In this document: in pieces, positions 12,413-23,952 of the stretch | Numbering within the stretch: position 1 is the stretch's first letter | Layout of the letters: every line of letters starts with the position of its first letter | Source of the DNA: Ptiloglossa arizonensis | Lineage: Eukaryota; Arthropoda; Insecta; Hymenoptera; Colletidae | Length of the DNA: 64,000 nt | Reading direction: 5' to 3' | NCBI RefSeq assembly: GCF_051014685.1 | Contig: NC_135048.1 | Location: 25,314,543 to 25,378,542, forward strand | Notes under the pieces: model-generated | The model's input: the letters and a program-made list of their open reading frames with translations, nothing else | Told to the model about the DNA's origin: nothing | The model's database searches: none | Position numbers and translations under genes: made by a program

Positions 12413-13300
12413 TTAAAAATACGTTCAGAGTCCACAGTAAGATCATATCTAATCTATCGGACTTGTATCGAAACTACTATCGATTCGGTAAAAACGGTCT
12501 CAAAGTAGTTTGTAGCTTCGGTCGAATACTTTCCCAAAGCACGTCAGCTTCCCACGCTACAAATTACTTTCGGTTATTTAGAATCTGAAACTCACAATCG
12601 GTAGCTTCGGTCGTCCATTTTCTCCAAAACTACCGCGAGAGAGAATCGAATAATGAATATATTCAGAGTCTACGAGAAGATCGTATCGAACACGTTGCAC
12701 TTGCATCGAAACGATCCACTTTCGGCCCGTTATGAAAAATACAAGCGTTCCACAAGACGGACTACTTTCGGCCGGGTATAATCTTAAACTTGCAACCGGT
12801 AGTTTCGGTCGTTTATTTTCTCTCGAAAGCTCCCGGCGGAAAGAGCCGAATTAAGATTACATTCGGGTCACACTTGCCGCTTCTCACCGCGCGATGCACT
12901 TGTAAAAGTTAATGGTCGTTCCCTTCAATAGCAGAAGTAATAAATCCCAGGCTTGGTCCAAACAAAGAACAACACTCTTGTTCTTCTCGTGGAGAACTTT
13001 CGAGCTACCGCGGTACCGCGACAATCTGTTTTCGGTTGAAGGATAGCCCGGTGATAAAAGGAGGCAAAATGGCAGCGTGAAACTGTTCTAATCGGTCGTT
13101 CGCCAGTCGAGAATAAACTTCTGGTAGACGTTGCAAAAGTAATTGCGGTTAAACGAATAAAGAGCGAGCCGTTCCGTTTGCCACGGTCCGAAAACATTCC
13201 CGTTGGAAAACGCTCCGTTTTCGTACCCGGTAATAGAGGAATCAAGATGGCGCCGTCCGAAACTTCTAATGGGCACGAGCGTGCGTTCCGGTCAATTGCG
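12413..13300. repeat. Diverged copies of the 9.9-12.4 kb repeat family
   Basis: The words 'tagtttcggtcg', 'tcagagtccac', 'acttgtaaaagttaatggtc' (near 12900) and 'gttgcaaaagtaattgcggt' (near 13130) show that degraded units of the same family continue to about 13270. Two ATGGC words occur near 13070 and 13245. Confidence 0.75.
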
Positions 13301-15955
13301 ACGTTAACTGGACCCTCTTTCCACGTGCCGCCTCACCCCCCCTCGTCCGAGACCGCCCCGTCCCGTAGGTAGCAACTAGTTGTCATTCGAAATTGTCATT
13401 AAGAGCACGTTCAGAGACCGCGCTAAGATCACGTTCAATTGCCCTCCAGTCATTAAGGAACGTATTTGAATAGTGCGTTCAGTCATCGACCAACCGTCCG
13501 TATTCGGAACACGTTTCGAAACAGATTTGTATTCATCGTTATTTGCGTATACAGAGCAATTTCGTTGGCATCTCCGTCGGTAGTGTTGGTATCGTTAGAA
13601 CACGTTTTACCTAACTGGCCTTTACGATATTAAGTTCCATCGTTCTAGGTCAACCAGATTCACTTTGCTCACGGTTCATGCGATACCCATCTGTTCTGCT
13701 CGTAAATAAATCCCGATCGTCTAACGAGCAACGACGACGACGATGGTGGTTGTAGCGGTAGTGGTGGTACTGATGGTGATGGTCGTTGGTGGATGCTACG
13801 AAACGGTTGATTAAATTTCGAATTTCGTTAATCCGTGTCTTGGTCGGCACAGACGGTGTAGAGGGGGGTTCGGTGGGGGGTCGCAGGTTCTATTTAACGA
13901 AACCGCCTCCGTGTTGAAATATGCGCGCGAAATTACAACCACTGGCCACCGAAAACCGCACACAAATTTTTCCGTCGCGACGGCCACGTTATTTCCTCTT
14001 TCGAGCTCGTAAAGAATGCAGTGTCGCGAACCCGTTTTTCCCACCGACATGTTTACTATCCGAATTTTTTTTTTTTTTAGCAAAATACAGCGCACGCCGC
14101 GTCATCGGAGAGCAGGAGCGGGTCCTAGGTGGAAAACTTGCACGGAATAGGCACCGGTAGTTGGCCATTTCAGCCAACCGGGGAATTAGCGCAAAAACTC
14201 GCGAGCTCTTAACGAAACGATCCCATCGAATTCGTAGAACCACGTGCCAACTGTTTCTTCACGGTCTCGCTGCTTGCTGAAATTCTCACAGACTCGCGAT
14301 GCGCAATTACGTCGACGATTTCGATCGAACGAAACGACGAACGAACGTGAAAAAGCATTCGTACGTGTGTGTGTATATGTGAACGTGTATGTACGTACGT
14401 ATGTACGCGGTATATGGAGCAACACCGTGTAGATTGATCAAAAAATAATTATTATGTCACCGGTTGAACACCGAGTAAATCCACTCGCGAAAAGGCGACG
14501 AGTACCGCGTACTCGGGATTGAGATTTATTAAAAAGTACATAATAATTATTTTTCAACGAATCTCAATGACAGACCACTTGCCGCGCCTGGATTTTATTT
14601 ACCTCGCGCGTTCGCGTTCGGTGTGCACGGTGCACTTTTAACGAAATGTTTTTCTTGCCCTGTCGAAGGATACGAAAATGGCGCGCAATATTGAGAGCAC
14701 CATGAGCGTTGGTCTCGAATTAATCCCGAGGTAACGAAATTTCTAAAATTATCGCTCCCGATCAAACGAGGTCTGCTATTACCCGATTTGTTCAAATCCA
14801 ATTTCGCGCTATAACAAGGATCCGTGTTCTCTTCTCGACGCTGTACAAAACCGTTGTAAAACACGATTGTATTACAGAACTCGACGGTTGTTCGTATCAG
14901 TGAAGATTCTAGTTTGGACGATTTGATCGACCATACGTCATTCCATGACACGGCTGTAATTTCCAATTCGTCGCGGTAACGAGTCGTTCGCAATCGGTGA
15001 TAGTTTTCGATTCGATGGAACAACGAAGGTGTTGAGTGTCCAGATTGACGTTCGTTCGACTAGGGAAGAATCTTGATTATTCGAACAGTGGAGTTTTCGA
15101 AGCGAGAAAAAAAAAATTGTCTTAAATAATATTCCAACGAAACGAAGCAAACTTCGCGACAACGGTTTAATCGGTCATCTCTTCCGAACAGTTTTTCATT
15201 CTTTTAGGTCTTGGGGCAGGTTTGCGTATCTTTAAGGCTCGTTTCGGAAATAGTAAACGCTGGGGAAATATCGCGGGATGTTTCCTCGTGGCGAGTGAAC
15301 GAATAGCGCGTAACCGAAAGGAACCCAAGGTGGGCATTTCTCGAGGTTCTAACTGTTGATTCAGAATCCGTTATCAGCGGGGTTTATGCGCGACCAGAAG
15401 TAGTCGTGGCATTCTGTTTCCCCGCGGTTTGTATTAATAACTCGCTCGAGAGAAGAAGAAGAAAAAAAAAAAAAAGGAAACAGAGGAAAAAAAATGAAAG
15501 AAAAAGAAATCGTCTCGCTTTAAAACTTTCGGATCGTGGAGCGGTAAGAATGGAGTTTCATTCAGATGGGAGGTGGAGCGTTGAGGAGGGGGGGGGGGGG
15601 GGAGAGGAGAATCGAAGTCGACAATCGGATCGTCCTATTTGCCGGTGGACTGTTCTATTAATTTAGCCGTCCAAGTCGTCAACAAATTTCTTCTCGCGGA
15701 GTCTAACTTGAATACTTGAGAGGAAACAACTTCCCGTTTACTGTTGTCCATCAAACTTTCCCGGAGAGGCTGACAATTGGAAACTTTAACGAACGGAGAC
15801 TGCCTGCTACGAGAATACTGTTGGAAAATATTGTTGCCGCTCGGAGAGAAACGACTCGTTTGACGAATACACGATGACATTCTTCGAGGGCTTCTTTTCC
15901 TGCTCGAAACGAACTATAACGAGGTATCGAGGGTTCACGGGGATTCGGGAATAGA
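13301..15955. other. Unique non-coding region with short simple repeats
   Basis: Mostly unique sequence. It contains ACG/GGT triplets at 13727-13795, GT/GTAC runs at 14360-14405, an A-rich tract near 15455-15505 and a G-run at 15589-15601. Small open frames here have simple-sequence translations. No gene is supported. Confidence 0.5.
14430..14565. repeat. Short inverted-repeat element (MITE-like)
   Basis: The 17 bases 'aaaaataattattatgt' near 14439-14455 recur in reverse complement as 'acataataattattttt' near 14538-14554, about 80 bp apart, with weaker pairing outward. This would fold into a stem-loop of about 120 bp. It may be a small MITE; I see no clear target-site duplication. Confidence 0.5.
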
Positions 15956-16675
15956 CGATTGTTATTGCATCGTTGCGCTGGTCGTGTGTGCATTCGATCG
16001 AAGAAGAATAATTCTAAGATTGCAAAGGTTTGCGAAAGTTTGGTAAGGTTTGCGAAAGTTTGCTGAGGTTTGCGAACAGTCGATTATTATTGCATTGTTG
16101 CGCTGGTCGTGTGTGTATTGGATGGCAAAAGAATAATTCCAAGGTCGCAAAGGTTTGCAAAAGTTTGCTAAGGTTTGCAAAGATTTGCTAAAATTCGCAC
16201 ACAGTCGATTATTATTGTATTGTTGCGCTGGTCGTTTATGCATTCGATGGCAAAAGAATAATTCCGAGGTCGCAAAGGTTTGCGAAAGTTTGCTAAAATT
16301 CACGAACAGTCGATTATTATTGCATTGCTGTGCTGGTTGTGTGTGCATTGTATGGCAAAAGAATAATTCCAAGGTCACAAAGGTTTACGAAAGTTTGCTA
16401 AGGTTTGCTGAAGTTCGCGAACAGTCGATTATTATTGCATCGCTGTGTTAGTCGTACGTGCATTCGATGGCAAAAGAATAATTTCAAGGTCACAAAGGAT
16501 TGCGAAGGTTTGTTAAGGTTTGCGCACAGTCGATTGCTATTACATCACGTTGCTGTGCTTACGTATGCGTGTAATAGTATATGACAAATAATTCACAAGA
16601 TTTGAGAGTGTTTGAGAAAGTTTGAGGTTTGTGAACAGCCGATCGTTATCGTATCACTTTGCTAGTCGTGTATGA
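15956..16675. repeat. ~105-125 bp tandem repeat (left block)
   Basis: Five to six copies share 'acagtcgattattattgcat', 'ggcaaaagaataattccaag' and a run of ~10 bp sub-repeats of the aaggtttgcg/aaagtttgct type. The first anchor starts at 16076, 16201, 16306, 16421 and 16526, so unit length changes in ~10 bp steps (125, 105, 115, 105). This suggests slippage in the inner 10 bp sub-repeats. Confidence 0.9.
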
Positions 16676-18295
16676 CGCATCGACATTGATACGACATCGG
16701 TGCACATCAGCAACATGTCGATATTTTCTGTAACACTCCATAAAAAGAAGTATGTCAGAGTATGATACCGACATTACTGTTTAAAAAAAGAGTAAAGTAC
16801 GGATCAGAAGTGCGATGATTTTCAACGATGTTATAGCCATTATAGTAGCGCAGACTACTCGTCTGACCATAGACGAGGTAATTTTACTTGTTTGACCATA
16901 GACGGAATAATACTACTTGCCCGATCATAAACGGGGTAGTACTAGTTGCCTGACCATGGCGGGGTAATTCTACTTGCCTGGCCATGGCGGGGTAATTCTA
17001 TTTGCCTGGCCATGGCGGGGTAATTCTACTGATCTGATCATAGACTGGGTAATACGGCCTGCCTGGCCATAGATAGGATTATACTACTTTGTCTGGCAAT
17101 ATACGGGGCTATACTACTTGTCTTTCCATATACGGAGTAATACTACTTGTCTGACCATGAATGGAGGTTGTACTACTTGGCTGGCCATATTCGAGCAATT
17201 CTACTTGTCTGACCATAGACGATGTATTATAATATTAGTTGTCTGTCCATAGACAGGACCCATACTACTTGACCTCGAGTAACGAAGGAAAAACAAGGTC
17301 TGAAAAAGCAATGGCCTCGTTAAATGGTTATAACTACGTTAAAAATCACCTCACTTTATTGCTCTCATGCTTGTTTGGAAGGCAAATGACTACGCTATAC
17401 CAAGAATTTACTAACACTTTTCTTATGTCTAATTGTCTGAACATACCACTGCAATTTCGATATATCGAATTTTTTATAAGCCAAACGCTACCTCGTAGGC
17501 AAACAACTGTTAGAATTTGACAACTCCTTCTTCAGGTGGTGATTTGCTTACTTATGTATCGGCGACAATCAAATAGTCCATAATGGGAAGAAAGTGGAAG
17601 GATTAAACTTTAATTCGATAACTGTGGCAATATTCTGGGTTCAGTATTAACAAAGTTGTTGCAGTTTGAATTCTATATTTCTACAGTGCTCGAGTGGAAT
17701 GGCCCGTATATGGTCAGACACGTAGTATGACCACCGTATATGGTCGGACAAGTAGTAGAACCCTCATACATTTCCCGATAAGTGGTATTACGTCCGTCTA
17801 TAACCAGACAAGTGTAAATACGAGTCTATGGTCAGACAAGTAGGCATACGTGTGTATGGTCAGACAAATTGAAATGCGGTTGTACGGTCAGAAATTTGAC
17901 CTTAACGAGAACGAAAGTAATAGAACAGGAGATAGAAGGTCTTTGATAGATAGGAGTCTCCATATTTTTCCGATATTTCATATCAAACTTTTTCATTGGC
18001 TTTGGTATCACTGCATATTGATCGACTTAGATCGTATAAATTCGTATTCCGACGAATCAATTTCGTTCGTTTTATCATCCTCCATCTCCTCGAAAGCAAC
18101 AACACGACAACTAAGTGAGATCATTGTCTTAATGGCAACGCACTCTTGTCAAGAATCTCGTTATCATCGAAGCGATGGAACCACGATGCTGTGTTGTTAC
18201 GGATAGGTGGACGCATCATATTTGAACTATGTATGTATAATAATGTGAATACGTTAACGCTGGTCTGGTGTTGCCTACATGCTGTGCTACTAAAC
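16676..18295. mobile_element. Foldback-like element with tandem-repeat inverted arms
   Basis: This segment interrupts the ~115 bp array, whose copies resume at about 18300. The left part (about 16845-17280) is roughly eleven imperfect ~36 bp copies of 'ctgaccatagacggggtaat' plus 'actacttgt'. The right part (about 17695-17895) holds about five copies of the same unit in reverse complement ('tatggtcagacaagtag'). The arms flank about 415 bp of unique sequence. Long inverted arms made of short tandem repeats are the hallmark of foldback transposons. The middle carries only an unrecognised 93-codon frame (17239-17520, overlapping the end of the left arm), and no transposase is seen. Exact ends and a target duplication were not resolved. 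Confidence 0.55.
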
Positions 18296-19200
18296 GAGCA
18301 AACTGCTTAATTCTGAGCTCGCGGAGGTTAGTGCAGGTACACAAACAGTTGATTATTATTGCATCACTTTGTTGGTTACGTTCGGTGACGAAAACAAATA
18401 ATTCTGAGGCCTCGAAGGCTCACAAAAGTTAACAAACGATCGTGTATTGCTACGTCACTTTGTTGGTCGCGTGTGTGTTCGCTAGTAAACAAAAATAATT
18501 CTGAAGATTATCGTTACATCGGTTTGTTGGTCGCGGTGGTAAAAATAAATAATCTTGAAAGCATCGTGTAGATTTACGAAAGTTTACAAACGATCGATTA
18601 TTGTTACACCATTCCTAGTCGCGTGTGCTCTTGATGGTAAAAATAAATAATTCTGAGGTTGCAAAGGTTCCCAAAAGTTCAATAAAGGGTCGATTATCGT
18701 TACATCGGTTTACTAGTCTCGATAGTAAAAATAAATATTGTTAAGATCGTAAAGCTTTACGAAAGTTTACAAAGCATCCATTGTTACTATATCTTTGCTA
18801 GTCGCGTGTGCATTCGGTAATAAAAATAAATAATTCTAAGGTTACAAAGGTTCCCAAAAGTTCAATAAAGGGTCGATTATCGTTAGATGGGTTTGCCAGT
18901 CTCGATAGTAAAAATAAATAATGTCGAGATCGTAAAGCTTCACGAAAGTTTACAAAGGATCGATTGTTATTACACATCGTTGCCAGTCGCGTGTGCATTC
19001 GGTAATAAAAATAAGTAATTCTAAGGTTACGAAGTTTCTTAAAAGTTCACGAACGGCCAACTATTATTACAAGACTTTGCCAGTCGCGTTCGATGGTAAA
19101 AATAATTCTCCGGTCACGAAGATTCGCTAAAGTTCACCAAAGTCGAACAGTCGACTATTACATTACGTTGCTACTCGCGTGCAGATTCGTTGGTAAAAAC
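18296..19200. repeat. ~105-125 bp tandem repeat (right block)
   Basis: Degenerate copies of the 15.96-16.67 kb family: 'tcgattattgttac', 'gccagtcgcgtgtgcattcg', 'aaaaataaataattctaagg' and 'cacgaaagtttacaaaggat' recur about every 115-125 bp. They are more divergent than the left block. Confidence 0.8.
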
Positions 19201-19490
19201 AAATAGTACTCGAATCTCGAAGTTTCTCTTAATAAAATTATTAAGTATTTCGTATCTATTCCGTAGCTTCTATCACCTATCAATTTTTATCCTCCTTCTC
19301 GAGATATCACTCTTTTCCACATTTCTCTGTCCGAGCGATACTCGTACTGTTTTATTTCCTCCGATACGACGAACGGGATAAATTTTATCGCTAATAATAT
19401 ACGTCGCTTGATTTTTTTCCACGTTTATTAATTTTCGAAACCAAATGTAGAAAGTAGCATCATTCTACGAATATACTGTATTTTTCTTTG
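19201..19490. other. AT-rich unique spacer
   Basis: AT-rich unique sequence between two repeat fields. A 63-codon frame at 19190-19381 is Leu/Phe/Ser-rich and has no recognisable domain. Confidence 0.4.
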
Positions 19491-19860
19491 ACGTTCACCT
19501 TACGGTTTATACATTAACGAATTCCTCCGTACACACGCAAATAAATTTTATGCTTTGTATCAAGCATAAATATATTATTCTGTCACCTTCACCTTCGACA
19601 ATATTTACGTCACGATTTGTACACTAACGAATTCCCCCGTACACACGCAAATAAATTTTATGCTTTGTATCAAGCATAAATATATTATTTTGTCACCTTC
19701 ACCTTTGACAATATTTACGTCACGATTTATACACTAACGTATCTTCCCGTATTACATTTAACAATATTTACGTCACGATTTATACACTAACGTATTTCCC
19801 TGTATTACCTTCAACAATATTTACGTCACGATTCATACACTAACGAATTTCCCCTCCTGT
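19490..19860. repeat. ~119 bp duplication followed by ~57 bp repeats
   Basis: Two nearly identical ~119 bp blocks contain 'cacgcaaataaattttatgc', the hairpin 'atgctttgtatcaagcat' and 'tatattattctgtcaccttc'. They are followed by shorter copies of 'acaatatttacgtcacgatt' and 'tacactaacgaatt' up to about 19850. Confidence 0.85.
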
Positions 19861-19895
19861 GGATACAAATAATTTAAAATTGTTGCATCGTTTCG

Positions 19896-19940
19896 TTAAC
19901 ACTAGAACTACCGATAGATTTCGGTACATTAAGTTACTCC
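19896..19940 (+). mobile_element. Possible piggyBac-type terminal repeat remnant
   Basis: TTAA at 19896-19899 is followed by 'cactagaactaccg', a form I associate with insect piggyBac-like ends. No matching inverted end was found nearby, so this may be a solitary decayed tip. Confidence 0.35.
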
Positions 19941-20044
19941 TCGTACGTGTCTAAAGAAAGTCGATCAACGAAGAAAAAGAGGAAGTTTAAGTAAATTGAT
20001 TGTATCTATAAAATAAAAAAAATGTCACAACGTCTCTCGAAAAT

Positions 20045-21045
20045 ACGTTATAGAATTTAAAATAAATTTCTTTGTTAAAGCAGAATTTAAAATAAATTTC
20101 CTTGTTAAAGCAGAATTTTAAATAAATTTCCTTGTTAAAACAAAATTTAAAGTAAATTTCTTTGTTAAATCAGAATTTTAAATAAATTTCTTTGTTAAAT
20201 CAGAATTTAATGTAAATTTCCTTGTTAATCAGAATTTAAAGTAAATTTCCTTGTTAAAACAGAATTGAAAGTAAATTTCTTTGTTAAAATAAAATTTAAA
20301 ATAAATTTCTTTGTTAAAGCAGAATTTAAAGTAAATTTCCTTGTTAAAGCAAAATTTAAAATAAATTTCTTTGTTAAAGCAGAATTTAAAGTAAATTTCT
20401 TTGTTAAATCAGAATTTAATGTAAATTTCCTTGTTAATCAGAATTTAAAGTAAATTTCCTTGTTAAAACAGAATTGAAAGTAAATTTCTTTGTTAAAATA
20501 AAATTTAAAATAAATTTCTTTGTTAAAGCAGAATTTAAAGTAAATTTCCTTGTTAAAGCAGAATTTAAAATAAATTTCCTTGGTAAATCAAAATTTAAAG
20601 TAAATTTCTTTGTTAAAGCAGAATTTAAAGTAAATTTCCTTGTTAAAGCAGAATTTAAAATAAGTTTCTTTGTTAAAGCAGAATTTAAAAGAAATTTCTT
20701 TGTTAAAGCAGAATTTAAAATAAATTTCCTTGGTAAATCAAAATTTAAAGTAAATTTCTTTGTTAAAGCAGAATTTAAAGTAAATTTCCTTGTTAAAGCA
20801 GAATTTAAAATAAGTTTCTTTGTTAAAGCAGAATTTAAAATAAATTTCTTTGTTAAATCAGAATTTTAAATAAATTTCTTTGTTAAATCAGAATTTAATG
20901 TAAATTTCCTTGTTAATCAGAAATTAAAGTAAATTTCCTTGTTAAAGCAGAATTTAAAATAAATTTCCTTGTTAAAACAGAATTTAAAGTAAATTTCTTT
21001 GTTAAACCAGAATTTAAAGTAAATTTCTTTATTAAAGCAGCCAGA
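20045..21045. repeat. 30 bp minisatellite, ~33 copies
   Basis: Head-to-tail copies of a 30 bp unit of the form 'aatttctttgttaaagcaga' plus 'atttaaagta'. A few units of 29 or 31 bp shift the frame. Because 30 is a multiple of three, runs of units are open on the plus strand (a ten-residue V-N-F-F-V-K-A-E-F-K type repeat), but the 29/31 bp units break it and no start context or domain is visible. There are also larger segment duplications inside: 20222-20330 resembles 20431-20540, and 20570-20690 resembles 20700-20820. Confidence 0.95.
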
Positions 21046-21104
21046 GACCAACCGTTTCGACCGATTGATAAATCTAGCGTTAATCGATTTATCGAGCCAC
21101 TCGT

Positions 21105-21170
21105 TGACAGAAAATAAATAATTCGAGAAGTCGCGAAGGTTCGGTCGATTATTAGATTACTTTGCTCTCC
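21105..21170. repeat. Solitary copy of the ~115 bp family
   Basis: 'aaaataaataattcgagaag', 'cgcgaaggttcggtcgatta' and 'ttactttgct' match the 15.96-19.2 kb family. The 30 bp minisatellite therefore appears to sit inside a formerly longer field of that family. Confidence 0.65.
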
Positions 21171-22715
21171 GATATCGGCGGGAATCCTCTATTGGACGTT
21201 GGGTGTGAACGACAAGTGTCTCGGACAAGTGCGGTCGGAAACCAGTGGATGTTTGGGTTTGAAGGTTCGGGGTTGAAGTGTGTCTGGAGAGACTCTAAAA
21301 ATGCACGGGGTGCCTTGGGCGCGCGGAACCATAGCGGTGGCTGCGCGATGTGTGCGAATGGTTGAAGAGTGCTGCGCGATTGAGGAGTTGGTCAGTCTGT
21401 TGAAGAATTGTTGGAGAGTCGGCGAGGGTCGATTACGAGTTTTCCTAGAAACGGTGGAATTGTTTCGTGGAACTTCGCGGGCCACGTTCACTTGGTTGTT
21501 ACGAACGGCTCACCGCGGTGGCGATATTTTCTCGCCTAAATCGTCGAGGCCTGTTATCACGAGCACGGTGTTGATAGAATTCTCGAATTGCGCGTGTTCT
21601 CGAACGCTCGGGAACCGCCGCGCGGTACCGTACCGGATATACGTTACGCGTTCATTATGCGAATTAGAAGAAACGCGTCGTATGGGATTAATAATGTAAT
21701 TGCGTGGAAACGGGTCGAAGGTCGCTTTCACGCGTAACCTCGTATTCTCCGAGGTGTGTTTCGATTTTATATAAATATCTGAGCGGATGGAAACGATACT
21801 TATTGTTGTTGCGTTAATATCGGGGTTATCGAAACGTCCGTATTGCGTATGAGAGAAAGTGTACATTACGTATTTATTACGCGTGTAAAAGTATTCGTAT
21901 GTATATACGTACGAAGTACAACTGGAAATGAGGTTATGTAATCTAACCTCGATTAGAAAACCTAACCTCGTATATCGAGCATCGGGGAAAATATTTGTAC
22001 TTGTAACGTGGTATCTAGGGCCAACCGAACGAAATTGAAGATAATATTGCAACATCTGACTGTTCGTTTAATCTACGATAATATTTCGCGGGTGAAAGAA
22101 CTGTCGTGTTTCCACTTAGATTAGTAATACTGTTGTTGTAATAATAACACGTCTTCGTTGCAGCACAGTTGTGCGAAATACGTATCGACGAATTGAATAA
22201 AATATGATATGTAGATACGGAGATAAATATGCAGTCACGGTGGAGAAACGAGGTGCGGTTACACACGCTGTCATTAACCTAACCTATGATTAACCTTTAC
22301 CTAGATACGTGATTTACGATTCGACGTAATGAGATTTTACGTTTCTCGCGGCGAATCTCTCGCTACCGTAACCGTGAATAAAATATAAGTGTATCTTAAT
22401 AAAATTTCCACGGCTGCATTTTAATGTATCCGCTTATGTGTTATAAGTTCAAGTTGTTCGATGGCCGCTTTCGTGTTCGCTGCTTATTAACGAGGAGCGG
22501 ACGATGACAATTGAAAATGAAATCAAAATAAATGTAGCAATTACGAGTACGGTTTACCTTTTGTATCGTGGGTTAAACGTTTCGACCTTACCCGTGGATT
22601 TTTCTCTGTAACAAATTTTCCTCAATTAACCTGTACAATTAGAGAACGGAAAGAGTGGCTGTACGAAGAAAAATACGAAGAAAAATAAAGACATGTTATC
22701 GCACGCGTAACCAAT
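21171..22715. other. Unique non-coding region
   Basis: Unique sequence. The longest open frames are 139 codons on plus (21280-21699) and 181 codons on minus (21510-22055); they overlap each other and neither resembles a known domain. Short CCTAAC words near 21945-21975 and 22270-22285 are too few to be telomeric. Confidence 0.45.
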
Positions 22716-23462
22716 TTATAAATTAACGACGACCCCCACTTATTCCTCCCAGCTGTTCTCTCATTGTTATTTTCCATATTAAAATCATTTCCAACGTGTG
22801 CAATATTATGTATTATTTACTAATTCTTTTCTCGTTTACCGCTCTAGATAATTACTATCGAGAATAAGTTACAGCAAAAATTCTTTTTCCATTATATACT
22901 TTAAAATTTGTAAATTAACGACAACTCCCACTTATTCTTTTCAGATATTTTCCTATTGTTATATTTAACACTAAAATCATTTCCAACGTATGCAATATTA
23001 CGTATTATTTGTTAATTCTTCTCTTGTTTACTGTTCTAGATAATTACTATCGGGAATAAATTTCAAAAAAAATTCTTTTTTTATTTTAAATTCTAAAATT
23101 TATAAATTAACAACGATCTCTACTTATTCTTCCCAGGTATTTTCCTGTTATATTTAACGTTAAAATCATTTCCAACAATATTACATACTATTTATCAATT
23201 CTTCTCTTGTTTACCGCTTTAGATAATTACTATCGAGAATAAATTATAACAAAACTTCTTTTTCTATTATATATTCAAAAATTTATAAATTAACGATGAC
23301 CTCTACTTATTCTTTCCAGATATTTCCCCATTATTATATTTAACGCTAAAATCATTTCCAACGTGTACAATATTACTTACTATTTACTAATTCTTTTCTC
23401 GTTTACCGCTCTAGACAATTACTATCGAGAATAAATTACAGTAAAAATTATTTCTCTATTTT
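22716..23462. repeat. ~187 bp tandem repeat, 4 copies
   Basis: Four AT-rich copies start near 22716, 22908, 23098 and 23283. They share 'taaaatcatttccaacgtgt', 'tctagataattactatcgag' and 'ttataaattaacgacga'. The array ends about 280 bp upstream of the first recognisable Beat exon. Confidence 0.9.
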
Positions 23463-23564
23463 CTATTTTAAAAAGACCTTCTGTATCTCTTCTGGAAAGA
23501 AAACTACCCTATCTTCCAAGGAGGATCCGGTAAAAGTTCGAAGCGTTTTCCAATTATATCTCTC

Positions 23565-23582
23565 TATATATATATATATATA
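23565..23582. repeat. (TA)n microsatellite
   Basis: About nine TA dinucleotides, 160 bp upstream of the exon at 23744. A comparable TA run lies about 235 bp upstream of the exon at 42831. Confidence 0.9.
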
Positions 23583-23743
23583 GAACCCCGTCGAATTTCC
23601 CGCACACGCCGCATCGACGAAAAAGTTGTGCCCGGGAATTCCTCCGTCTCGAGTAGAATACATCGAGTGGCGCGGGCGGCGTGAAAACGACAGAACGATC
23701 AAATAGGCCCGTGTGCTAAACAGAAAACACCTGTCTGTTGCAG

Positions 23744-23952
23744 GAATCTGCTCCGGTTTGCGAGAAGTGCGCATCCAGATGCCGACGGCCGTGAAGAAAG
23801 GTGACTCGGCGATACTGAACTGCTGGTATGACACCGAGGGGGATCCTTTATACGCCGTCAAGTGGTACAAAGGGGGTCGAGAGTTTTATCGCTACGCCCC
23901 GAACGAGACCCCGGTCGTCAAGACTTTCCCCATCGGGAACTTGACGGTGAAG
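23744..23952 (+). CDS. beat: Beaten path (Beat) family protein, exon with first half of Ig domain 1
   Basis: Beat proteins are neuronal Ig-superfamily adhesion ligands; in flies they bind Sidestep-family receptors and control motor-axon defasciculation and target choice (family knowledge). The exon follows an acceptor 'ctgtctgttgcag' and ends at donor GTGAGC. It starts with two bases of a split codon, then 69 codons ending in phase 0. Counting those 69, residues 5-8 are L-R-E-V, Cys26 is the first Ig cysteine, and 38-50 read V-K-W-Y-K-G-G-R-E-F-Y-R-Y, the Beat signature around the Ig core Trp40. N-glycosylation sequons are N53-E-T and N65-L-T. Open sequence upstream of 23744 is intronic, and the signal-peptide exon is not found. 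Which Beat paralogue this is cannot be decided from the window. Confidence 0.93.

Noticed and set aside
20265..20869. Ten-residue repeat protein from the 30 bp array
   Set aside because: Units of 29 and 31 bp break the frame several times; there is no non-repeat coding flank.
20045..21045. CRISPR-like array
   Set aside because: Repeats are contiguous without unique spacers, no cas genes are present, and the genome is eukaryotic.
21510..22055. 181-codon minus-strand frame
   Set aside because: Overlaps a 139-codon plus frame, no domain recognised, AT/CpG mixed composition without coding bias that I can see.
21945..22285. CCTAAC words as interstitial telomere sequence
   Set aside because: Only a handful of scattered copies; no perfect tandem run.
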